A DNA stretch of 45,547 bases from Rhodothermales bacterium (GTDB lineage: Bacteria; Bacteroidota; Rhodothermia; Rhodothermales; JABDKH01), in NCBI GenBank assembly GCA_013002345.1, contig JABDKH010000305.1, forward strand, positions 1 to 45,547. Reading direction: 5' to 3'. A program made the position numbers and the translations under genes. Under the pieces are notes generated by a model, which worked only from the letters and a program-made list of their open reading frames with translations, ran no database searches and had not been told where the DNA came from. How positions within the stretch are numbered: position 1 is the first letter of the stretch; each line of letters starts with the position of its first letter. Shown one piece after another: positions 8,095 to 14,673 of this stretch.

Positions 8095-8571
8095 ATGGAT
8101 CTCAGTAATCTCAAGCACGCCAAGGGCGCGACGAAGAACCGGAAGAGAATCGCGCGCGGCGTCGGATCGGGCTACGGCGGTCACAGCTCGACGAAAGGAA
8201 ACAAAGGCCAGAAGAGCCGCGCGGGCGCCAAGTCGCGGGCGTGGTTCGAAGGGGGGCAGATGCCACTCCAGCGCAGGGTTCCGAAGTTCGGGTTCACGAA
8301 CCGCAATCGTAAGGAATACAGCGCCGTCAATGTGTCCCGCCTTGAACAACTGGTGACGGATGGTCGGTTGGCGCCAGGCGCAGAAGTAACCCCCGCGGTG
8401 CTTGCCAGTCTCGGTGTTGTCGGCAAGAAAGATCTGATCAAGATCCTTGGAGGCGGCGAGCTCAAAACCAAGCTCGTGGTTTCCTCCCACGGATTCAGTG
8501 CGTCGGGTCGAAAGAAGATTGAGGACGCCGGCGGATCGGCGATAGTAGTTGAGCTGTCGGTTGCATCATAG
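8095..8571 (+). CDS. rplO: 50S ribosomal protein L15
   Basis: L15 is a late-assembly protein of the large subunit. It has 158 residues. The Gly/Lys-rich N-terminal extension carries GVGSGYGGHSSTKGNKGQKSR (about residues 21-41), and the C-terminal globular part holds KTKLVVSSHGFSASGRKKIE. AAGGA lies about 6 bases upstream of the ATG. It is followed 16 bases later by secY, the usual arrangement. Confidence 0.97.
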   Translation: MDLSNLKHAKGATKNRKRIARGVGSGYGGHSSTKGNKGQKSRAGAKSRAWFEGGQMPLQRRVPKFGFTNRNRKEYSAVNVSRLEQLVTDGRLAPGAEVTPAVLASLGVVGKKDLIKILGGGELKTKLVVSSHGFSASGRKKIEDAGGSAIVVELSVAS

Positions 8572-8587
8572 CGGACGTTAGGAGCAC

Positions 8588-9904
8588 ATGGCGAGATTTA
8601 CCGAAAGCCTTCGCAACATCTGGAAGATCGAAGATCTTCGCAGTCGTATTACATATACGCTGGGCATCCTGCTGGTCTATCGACTCGGCGCGTATGTCAC
8701 GCTCCCTGGCGTTAATGCATCGGAGTTGGCAGCGATCAACCAGACCCGCGACCCGAATGATATTTTCGGGTTTATTGACCTGTTCGTTGGCGGAGCCTTC
8801 AGCGCAGCCGGGATCTTCGCGCTCGGTATCATGCCCTATATCACGGCCTCGATCATCATCCAGCTGATGGGTGCGGTTGTGCCGTATTTCCAGAAGCTGC
8901 AGCGAGAGGGTGAAGACGGCCGGCGGAAGATCACGCAGCTCACGCGCTACGGTACCGTGGGTATCACAGCCGTTCAGTCGGTCGGTTTTGCAATCAACCT
9001 GCAGTACGGGATTACGGGGCAGGCGATTGCTATCGCTCCTACCTTCTTTATGATCTCGACGGTGATTGTTTTGACCGCGGGTACGATGTTTGTCATGTGG
9101 TTAGGCGAGCGCATCACCGAAAACGGAGTCGGAAACGGGATCTCGCTGATTATCATGATCTCCATCGTATCTCATTTCCCGAGTGCCCTGGTCAACGAGT
9201 TCCAGCTCAAGGACAACCTCTTCATCTTCCTTCTTGAGGTCGCGATATTCGCGGTCGTCACGGCGGGGGTCGTGCTGATCACGCAGGGAATGCGTCGCAT
9301 CCCGGTGCAGTACGCAAAGCGCGTGGTGGGTCGGAAGGTTTACGGAGGTACCACGCAGTATCTACCGCTTCGAGTGAATGCAGCCGGGGTGATGCCGATC
9401 ATCTTCGCCCAGTCGATCATGTTCGTGCCGGCTACCATCGCCACGTTCTTTCCCGAAAGTGCGTTCATGCAGCAGTTCGGTGCCTGGTTCAATGATATCT
9501 CCGGATGGGGGTATTCGTCCATCTTCTTCGTGATCTGCGTCTTCTTTACGTACTTCTACACCGCGATTGCTGTTAACCCGAAGGAGATGGCGGACACCAT
9601 GAAGCGGCAGGGCGGCTTCGTCCCCGGCATCCGACCGGGCAAGCAAACAAGCGAGTTTATCGACAATATCCTGACGCGGATTACGCTTCCGGGTGCGCTG
9701 TTCCTCGGATTCGTAGCCATCTTCCCGGCCTTTGCAATGCGCGCAGGTGTGACGACTGGATTCGCACTTTTCTTCGGAGGTACGAGCCTTCTGATTATGG
9801 TTGGTGTTGCGCTTGACACGCTCCAGCAGGTGGAGAGTCATCTGCTCATGAGACACTACGACGGATTCATGAAGAGCGGCCGCGTGCGCAGCCGTCGCTC
9901 ATAG
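8588..9904 (+). CDS. secY: Preprotein translocase subunit SecY
   Basis: SecY forms the protein-conducting channel of the inner membrane with SecE and SecG and works with SecA and YidC. It has 438 residues and about ten hydrophobic segments. Family signatures include YRLGAYVTLPGV near residues 30-42, the plug-adjacent GIMPYITASIIIQL (about 80-93) and GIRPGKQTSEFI (about 347-358) in the cytosolic loop. It starts at ATG with GGAG about 5 bases upstream. Its place inside the ribosomal operon ties translocon supply to ribosome synthesis. Confidence 0.98.
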   Translation: MARFTESLRNIWKIEDLRSRITYTLGILLVYRLGAYVTLPGVNASELAAINQTRDPNDIFGFIDLFVGGAFSAAGIFALGIMPYITASIIIQLMGAVVPYFQKLQREGEDGRRKITQLTRYGTVGITAVQSVGFAINLQYGITGQAIAIAPTFFMISTVIVLTAGTMFVMWLGERITENGVGNGISLIIMISIVSHFPSALVNEFQLKDNLFIFLLEVAIFAVVTAGVVLITQGMRRIPVQYAKRVVGRKVYGGTTQYLPLRVNAAGVMPIIFAQSIMFVPATIATFFPESAFMQQFGAWFNDISGWGYSSIFFVICVFFTYFYTAIAVNPKEMADTMKRQGGFVPGIRPGKQTSEFIDNILTRITLPGALFLGFVAIFPAFAMRAGVTTGFALFFGGTSLLIMVGVALDTLQQVESHLLMRHYDGFMKSGRVRSRRS

Positions 9905-9929
9905 ATTCGTCGGGGATGGTCATCACATC

Positions 9930-10748
9930 ATGATTCAGATCAAGAGCGAGTCGGAGATTGAAAGGATGCGGGCGAGTGCCGACCTAGTTGGTCGTGCTCT
10001 CGGGCAAGTCGCGGCTCATATCGCGCCGGGCGTGACGACCGCTGAGTTGGATCGGATTGCCGAAGAGTTTATCGCTCGTCACGGAGCAGTGCCGGCGTTC
10101 AAAGGCTACCGCGTGGGAAAGCAGGTCTTCCCGAGTACGCTATGCATTTCAGTTAACGATGCAGTAGTGCATGGAATTCCCGGTACGCGTCGCCTTGAGG
10201 AGGGAGACGTGGTTTCCATCGATTGCGGAGTACTTCTTGACGGCTATTATGGAGACAGCGCGTTTACGTTCGCCGTGGGACAGATCGACAGCACAGCCCG
10301 TGAGCTGTGTAAGACGACCTATCACGCTCTCGAAGCGGGGCTGGCACAGTCCGTGGCGGGGAATCGTGTGGGCGACATCTCGCACGCGGTCCAGGACTAT
10401 TGTGAGCGTCGAGGCTACGGCGTTGTGCGCGATCTTGTGGGTCATGGAATCGGTCGTGAGTTGCACGAAGATCCTCAGGTCCCTAACGTCGGCCGCCGTG
10501 GATCAGGCCGAAAGTTGAAGGAAGGTCTGGTGCTCTGCATCGAACCGATGATCAACGTGGGGGGCGCGGACGTGGCGACCGGGGACGACGGGTGGACGGT
10601 CAGAACAGCCGATGGCAAACCGTCGGCGCATTACGAACATATGGTGGTCGTCCGAAGGGGAAAGCCCGAAGTGCTGACCACGTTTCGCTATATCGAGGAG
10701 GTACTTACGCCTCCCTACAGTCTACAACAAGAGTTACAGCATGGCTAA
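9930..10748 (+). CDS. map: Methionine aminopeptidase, type I
   Basis: This enzyme removes the initiator Met from nascent proteins after deformylation. The five metal ligands of the pita-bread fold can be placed: Asp in SIDCGV, Asp in [10 protein letters not shown], His in [11 protein letters not shown], Glu in CIEPMIN and Glu in YEHMVVV. The substrate His is in VHGIPG. The 272-residue length is slightly above E. coli's 264. The end overlaps the infA start by 8 bases, which suggests translational coupling. Peptide deformylase, acting one step earlier, lies at 18048-18617. Confidence 0.97.
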   Translation: MIQIKSESEIERMRASADLVGRALGQVAAHIAPGVTTAELDRIAEEFIARHGAVPAFKGYRVGKQVFPSTLCISVNDAVVHGIPGTRRLEEGDVVSIDCGVLLDGYYGDSAFTFAVGQIDSTARELCKTTYHALEAGLAQSVAGNRVGDISHAVQDYCERRGYGVVRDLVGHGIGRELHEDPQVPNVGRRGSGRKLKEGLVLCIEPMINVGGADVATGDDGWTVRTADGKPSAHYEHMVVVRRGKPEVLTTFRYIEEVLTPPYSLQQELQHG

Positions 10749-10959
10749 GCAAAAGCCGATTGAGCAAGACGGAGAGGTGATTGATGCGCTTCCGAACGCG
10801 CAATTCCGGGTTCGCCTGGAGAACGGTCACGAAATCCTGGGTCTACTGTCCGGCAAGATGAGGATGTATTTCATCAAAATTCTGCCGGGGGACAGGGTAA
10901 AAGTCGAACTATCACCCTATGATTTGACGAAAGGCCGAATTGTATATCGGTACAAGTAG
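10741..10959 (+). CDS. infA: Translation initiation factor IF-1
   Basis: IF-1 occupies the 30S A site during initiation. The 72-residue S1-like OB-fold protein has the expected [19 protein letters not shown]...SGKMRM segment and the closing [14 protein letters not shown]. The ATG lies inside the last codons of map (8-base overlap). This map-infA-rpmJ-rpsM order is usual for Bacteroidota and Firmicutes. Confidence 0.98.
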   Translation: MAKQKPIEQDGEVIDALPNAQFRVRLENGHEILGLLSGKMRMYFIKILPGDRVKVELSPYDLTKGRIVYRYK

Positions 10960-10965
10960 TGCGGC

Positions 10966-10987
10966 GGCAGAACCTTTCGGGTCTGCC
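10966..10987 (+). other. Stem-loop 1 between infA and rpmJ
   Basis: GGCAGAACC (10966-10974) and GGGTCTGCC (10979-10987) form a 9-position stem with one A/G mismatch and a TTTC loop, 6 bases after the infA stop. No T-run follows directly, so full termination is unlikely; attenuation or RNA processing is possible. Confidence 0.5.
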
Positions 10988-11019
10988 CGTGTAGTACATA
11001 AGCTATTCGATTTTTCGAT

Positions 11020-11035
11020 ACCGGCGATTGCCGGT
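11020..11035 (+). other. Stem-loop 2 between infA and rpmJ
   Basis: ACCGGC (11020-11025) and GCCGGT (11030-11035) pair perfectly around a GATT tetraloop, 14 bases before the rpmJ start. A smaller TCGA/TCGA pair around a T-run (about 11007-11017) lies immediately before it. The position could affect rpmJ translation. Confidence 0.45.
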
Positions 11036-11049
11036 CAGCATCAGGTGCT

Positions 11050-11166
11050 ATGAAAGTCAGAGCCAGTGTTAAGAAGCGCAGTGCCGACGACAAGATCATC
11101 CGTCGCAAGGGCCGCGTGTATATCATCAACAAGAAGAGCCCGAAGCACAAGCAGCGTCAGGGCTAG
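11050..11166 (+). CDS. rpmJ: 50S ribosomal protein L36 (zinc-free form)
   Basis: A 38-residue frame starting at the ATG at 11050 reads [15 protein letters not shown]...[12 protein letters not shown], the standard L36 framework. The three Cys ligands of the zinc-binding form are replaced, so this is a C-minus, zinc-independent version. L36 stabilises 23S rRNA near helices 89 and 97. It sits between infA and rpsM, as in related genomes, after a 90-base spacer with two hairpins. Confidence 0.95.
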   Translation: MKVRASVKKRSADDKIIRRKGRVYIINKKSPKHKQRQG

Positions 11167-11196
11167 ACGGTTATCCGGACGAAAACCTAGAACGAG

Positions 11197-11577
11197 ATGG
11201 CACGAATTGCGGGAGTAGATCTCCCAACGCAGAAAAGGGGAACGGTAGCGCTGACATCGATTTTCGGCATCGGCAACTCACGGGCGAAGGAAATCCTTGA
11301 GCGCGCGGATATGGATCCGAATGCCCATCCCGAGTCATGGACCGAAGATCAGACGAAGAAGATTCGGCGTCTGATTGAGGACGAGTTTCTTGTTGAAGGG
11401 CAACTTCGCACGGATGTTCAGATGAACATCAAGCGACTGATGGATATTGGCTGCTATCGTGGCGTTCGGCATCGGCGCGGTTTGCCGGTCAGAGGCCAGC
11501 GTACGCAAACAAATGCTCGCACCCGCAAGGGGCGCAAGCGCACTGTGGCCGGCAAAAAGCAGGCTCCACGTAAGTAA
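11197..11577 (+). CDS. rpsM: 30S ribosomal protein S13
   Basis: S13 contacts the P-site tRNA and forms bridges to L5 and 23S rRNA. The 126-residue protein starts with [15 protein letters not shown], has the helix-hairpin-helix [13 protein letters not shown] near residues 23-35, and ends in the basic tail [15 protein letters not shown]. It opens the alpha-operon part of the cluster (rpsM-rpsK-rpsD-rpoA-rplQ). Confidence 0.98.
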   Translation: MARIAGVDLPTQKRGTVALTSIFGIGNSRAKEILERADMDPNAHPESWTEDQTKKIRRLIEDEFLVEGQLRTDVQMNIKRLMDIGCYRGVRHRRGLPVRGQRTQTNARTRKGRKRTVAGKKQAPRK

Positions 11578-11602
11578 TTCGACTACGGAATATTAGCCCG
11601 AT

Positions 11603-12004
11603 ATGGCGACAAGACAGAAAGGACCCGGCCGAGGCGCCAAGAAGAAGAAGGTCATAGTTGAGTCTAATGGCCAGGCGCACGTCAAAGCCACGTTTAACAA
11701 CGTGATGGTGACGCTGACCGATCAATACGGCAATACGATTTCCTGGGCAAGCTCGGGGAAAATGGGCTTCAAGGGAAGCAGGAAGAACACACCTTACGCT
11801 GCGCAGGTGGCCGCTTCGGCTGCCGCGAAAGAGGCGTACGACCTCGGACTTCGCAGGGTAGATGTGTTTGTCAAGGGACCCGGCTCCGGGCGTGAGTCGG
11901 CCATCCGTGCACTGTCATCGAATGGTCTCGAGATTGCGACCATTCGTGACGTTACGCCCATACCACATAACGGCTGCCGGCCTCCGAAGCGACGTCGCGT
12001 GTAA
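11603..12004 (+). CDS. rpsK: 30S ribosomal protein S11
   Basis: S11 lies on the 30S platform by the mRNA exit. The 133-residue protein contains the N-terminal Lys-rich stretch [11 protein letters not shown], the core [20 protein letters not shown] and the C-terminal [18 protein letters not shown]. It is followed by a 110-base gap, one of the longest in the superoperon, which carries two strong hairpins before rpsD. Confidence 0.98.
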   Translation: MATRQKGPGRGAKKKKVIVESNGQAHVKATFNNVMVTLTDQYGNTISWASSGKMGFKGSRKNTPYAAQVAASAAAKEAYDLGLRRVDVFVKGPGSGRESAIRALSSNGLEIATIRDVTPIPHNGCRPPKRRRV

Positions 12005-12046
12005 GCGTTAACTCGCAAGCGCGCGCTGCTCGGTGTAACTACCGGC

Positions 12047-12101
12047 TATGGTTGTCCTGGTGACAACCATACGTTTGTCCATCAAGACACTCTGACAAAC
12101 G
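12047..12101 (+). promoter_or_regulatory. Two tandem hairpins in the rpsD (S4) leader, candidate S4 autoregulatory site
   Basis: Hairpin A is a perfect 10-bp stem: TATGGTTGTC (12047-12056) with GACAACCATA (12062-12071), loop CTGGT. Hairpin B follows at once: CGTTTGTC (12072-12079) with GACAAACG (12094-12101), a perfect 8-bp stem with a 14-base loop. The last base of hairpin B is the first base of the ribosome-binding site GAGGTG (12101-12106). The arms share the cores TTGTC and GACAA, so swapped pairings are possible. S4 is a known autogenous regulator: it binds the rpsM leader in E. coli and the rpsD leader in B. subtilis. Applying that here is inference from position and structure. Confidence 0.6.
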
Positions 12102-12114
12102 AGGTGAAAGAATA

Positions 12115-12717
12115 ATGGCCCGATACAGAGGCCCAAAGCAGAAAATAGCCCGACGGTTTCGTGAGCCGATTTTCGGCCCGAGCAAGTCGCTGGAGCGTAA
12201 ACCATACGCGCCCGGGCAGCATGGCCGCTCGCGCCGATCCAAGGAGAGCGAGTACGCCGTACAGCTGAAGGAAAAACAGAAGGCGAAGCAGACCTATGGT
12301 TTGCTCGAACGTCAGTTCAGAAACCTGTTTGAAAAAGCCGCGAGAAAGAAGGGCGTCACAGGCGAGAATCTCTTGAGATTCCTTGAGTCGCGACTTGACA
12401 ACACCGTCTTTCGACTTGGAATAGGCGTGACCCGCCGGCAGGCGCGCCAGTTCGTAACGCACCGCCACATCATGGTGAACGGAGACGTAGTCAACGTCCC
12501 GTCATTCCAGGTTCGTCCCGGCGATGTAGTCTCGGTGCGGCCCCGAAGCCGAAGCGTCGATCCCATCCGCGAATCGCTGCGCCGTAGCCGGCGCCAGTTT
12601 CCGTGGCTGGAAATGGATCGGAAGCAAATGCAGGGCAAGTTTCTGGATTACCCGAACCGGGAAGATATCCCGGAGAATATCCGCGAACAGCTCATCGTTG
12701 AGTTGTACTCCAAGTAG
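12115..12717 (+). CDS. rpsD: 30S ribosomal protein S4 (zinc-free form)
   Basis: S4 nucleates 30S assembly and can repress its own mRNA. The 200-residue protein begins [15 protein letters not shown] and lacks the N-terminal Cys cluster of zinc-binding S4. The S4 RNA-binding domain starts near residue 91 ([22 protein letters not shown]). GAGGTG at 12101-12106, overlapping a hairpin, fixes the start at 12115. It precedes rpoA by 62 bases. Confidence 0.97.
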   Translation: MARYRGPKQKIARRFREPIFGPSKSLERKPYAPGQHGRSRRSKESEYAVQLKEKQKAKQTYGLLERQFRNLFEKAARKKGVTGENLLRFLESRLDNTVFRLGIGVTRRQARQFVTHRHIMVNGDVVNVPSFQVRPGDVVSVRPRSRSVDPIRESLRRSRRQFPWLEMDRKQMQGKFLDYPNREDIPENIREQLIVELYSK

Positions 12718-12779
12718 TGTGACGTCGGCGCCCCGGCGTTGAACGTCTCCACACTCCTAACCGGCATTGGACGATCGAT

Positions 12780-13757
12780 ATGAGTAGTTATGCAATACAG
12801 ATGCCAGACGGCGTCGAGGTCGAAGAGCTTTCTGATCAGTTTGGTCGCTTCGTGATTCAACCCCTCGAAAGGGGCTATGGAGTTACGATCGGCAACGCGC
12901 TGAGACGCGTCCTGCTGTCGTCTCTCGACGGCGTAGCGATAACAGGGATCAAGATCGATGGTGTGCAGCACGAGTTCTCCACGATCGACAACGTCTCGGA
13001 AGACGTGGCTGACATCATTCTTAACCTCAAAGGTGTTCGGTTCAAGGCGAACGAGGCGAATGACGGTCAGATTCACCTGACGCTGAACGGCCCCGGCGCG
13101 TGGACCGCAGCAGATATCGGAGCAGCAACCAGTGAGTTCGAGATCCTGAATCCCGAACATCACATCGCTACTCTCGACAAGAAGGCGAAGATCTCGGTAG
13201 AGCTTCGCATCGAGCGCGGACGCGGCTACGTCCCGTCAACGGAGAACAAACAGGCCGACGATCCGATCGGTGTGATAGCGATTGATGCCATCTTTACACC
13301 CATCACGAATGTAAAATATTCGGTCCTTCAGACGCGCGTAGGAGAGCGCATCGACTACGAACGACTGTCGCTTGAAGCCGAGACTGACGGGTCAATTACG
13401 CCGGAAGACGCACTGGCCTCCGCGGCGTCGATCCTTCGTGATCACATCAACCTGTTCATCAAGATGGACAGCGAGCCTCAGCCTACGGAAGAGGAGAAGG
13501 AAGTCGACGCAGAGGTCCAACGCCTTCGCGAGCTTCTCGGCCAGTCTGTGGACGAACTCGACCTGTCGGTTCGAGCTCATAACTGCTTGAAGGCGGCCAA
13601 CATCAAGTCAATTGGTGACCTCGTCCGCAGAGAGGAGTCCGAGATGCTCAAGTTCCGAAACTTCGGTCGCAAGTCGCTGCAGGAGTTGGTGCAGGTGCTG
13701 GAAGAGCGCGGCCTGGCCTTCGGAATGGAAGTTGAAAAATATCTGGAAGAGGTTTAG
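12780..13757 (+). CDS. rpoA: DNA-directed RNA polymerase subunit alpha
   Basis: The alpha dimer scaffolds RNA polymerase assembly, and its C-terminal domain contacts UP elements and activators. The N-terminal domain (residues 1 to about 235) holds GYGVTIGNALRRVLLSS and the later TDGSITPEDALASAA segment. A charged linker leads to the C-terminal domain (about 250-320), with the helix-hairpin-helix elements VRAHNCLKAANIKSIGDLV and FGRKSLQEL. The 325-residue length is normal. A 7-bp inverted repeat overlaps the stop codon. Confidence 0.98.
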   Translation: MSSYAIQMPDGVEVEELSDQFGRFVIQPLERGYGVTIGNALRRVLLSSLDGVAITGIKIDGVQHEFSTIDNVSEDVADIILNLKGVRFKANEANDGQIHLTLNGPGAWTAADIGAATSEFEILNPEHHIATLDKKAKISVELRIERGRGYVPSTENKQADDPIGVIAIDAIFTPITNVKYSVLQTRVGERIDYERLSLEAETDGSITPEDALASAASILRDHINLFIKMDSEPQPTEEEKEVDAEVQRLRELLGQSVDELDLSVRAHNCLKAANIKSIGDLVRREESEMLKFRNFGRKSLQELVQVLEERGLAFGMEVEKYLEEV

Positions 13758-13769
13758 GAGAGCCTCTTC
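13746..13769 (+). other. Stem-loop spanning the rpoA stop codon
   Basis: GAAGAGG (13746-13752) pairs perfectly with CCTCTTC (13763-13769), with the rpoA TAG in the 10-base loop. The element lies 46 bases before rplQ. It lacks a T-run. Its role is unknown; RNA stability or coupling between rpoA and rplQ are options. Confidence 0.45.
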
Positions 13770-13815
13770 GCGGCAGACGGCTCGAGTCGAACCGGACAGC
13801 CAGGATTGAAATATC

Positions 13816-14523
13816 ATGAGACATCAGACCAAAAGACATCGGATTGGCCGCGGTAGCTCGCACAGACGTGCCACCCTCAAGGCCCTGTCCACCGCGCTGA
13901 TAGAGCACAAGCGTATCGTGACTACGCAGGCCAAGGCGAAGGCTCTGAGAGTCTACGTTGAACCCCTGATCACACGCGCGCGCGATGACAACAGCCATAA
14001 CCGGCGGCAGGTCTTCAGACACCTACAAGACAAGCGGGCGGTAACAGAATTGTTCGATGAGATCGCCGAAAAGGTTGGTGATCGCAAAGGCGGCTACACG
14101 CGTATTGTAAAACTGGGCCAACGACACGGCGATGCAGCCTCCATGGCCGTCATCGAACTGGTTGACTACAACGACGTCCGGCCGGAAGGCTCACGCGGCA
14201 CCAAGAAGGCGACGAGGCGGGGCCGGGGTCGACGTTCGGGAGCGGCAACAGCCGCCGTTGCAGCGACAGCGCCCGAGGCCGTCGACGATGCGGTGGATTC
14301 AGCAGACACAGTAGCTGCCGAAGCAGTCGATGCATCCGACGCCACGGGATCGGGGGACGTGGAAGCTCAAACAGATGTCGCTACGGCTGACGAGACTGAC
14401 GAGGCTGAAGCATCGACAACCGACACGGTTGACGATGTTGAGGCTGCCGCCGAGGAGGATGCATCGCCCGAGAGCGATTCCGATGAGTCGGCTGAAGAGG
14501 GCGACGACGAATCCAAAAAGTAG
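13816..14523 (+). CDS. rplQ: 50S ribosomal protein L17 with long Ala/Asp/Glu-rich tail
   Basis: Residues 1-118 are standard L17 (MRHQTKRHRIGRGSSHRRATLK, then the ARDDNSHNRRQVFRHL region). The protein continues to 235 residues, about twice the minimal family length. Residues 128-141 are strongly basic (KKATRRGRGRRSG). From about 142 to the end the sequence is Ala/Val/Asp/Glu/Ser-rich and almost lacks hydrophobic core positions, so it is probably disordered and very acidic. C-terminal extensions of L17 are known in Bacteroidota; this one is on the long side. L17 lies near the tunnel exit, so the tail is probably surface-exposed (inference). It is the last gene of the superoperon. Confidence 0.95.
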   Translation: MRHQTKRHRIGRGSSHRRATLKALSTALIEHKRIVTTQAKAKALRVYVEPLITRARDDNSHNRRQVFRHLQDKRAVTELFDEIAEKVGDRKGGYTRIVKLGQRHGDAASMAVIELVDYNDVRPEGSRGTKKATRRGRGRRSGAATAAVAATAPEAVDDAVDSADTVAAEAVDASDATGSGDVEAQTDVATADETDEAEASTTDTVDDVEAAAEEDASPESDSDESAEEGDDESKK

Positions 14524-14549
14524 TTCGGGTCACTTGACCTGGAAGATCA

Positions 14550-14582
14550 GGGCGTCCCGTATTGTGCGGGGCGCCCTTTTTT
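14550..14582 (+). terminator. Intrinsic terminator of the ribosomal superoperon
   Basis: GGGCGTCCCG (14550-14559) and CGGGGCGCCC (14567-14576) form a 10-bp stem containing one T-G wobble with a 7-base loop, followed directly by six Ts (14577-14582). It lies 26 bases after the rplQ stop and is the clearest rho-independent terminator in the window. Confidence 0.92.
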
Positions 14583-14673
14583 GATTATCAGGCTCTGAAC
14601 CGCTGACTGTCCACCTGAGGAACAGTCACCTGCGAGGCGATTCTAACAGAGACCCCAACTCGTTCGACCGTCT

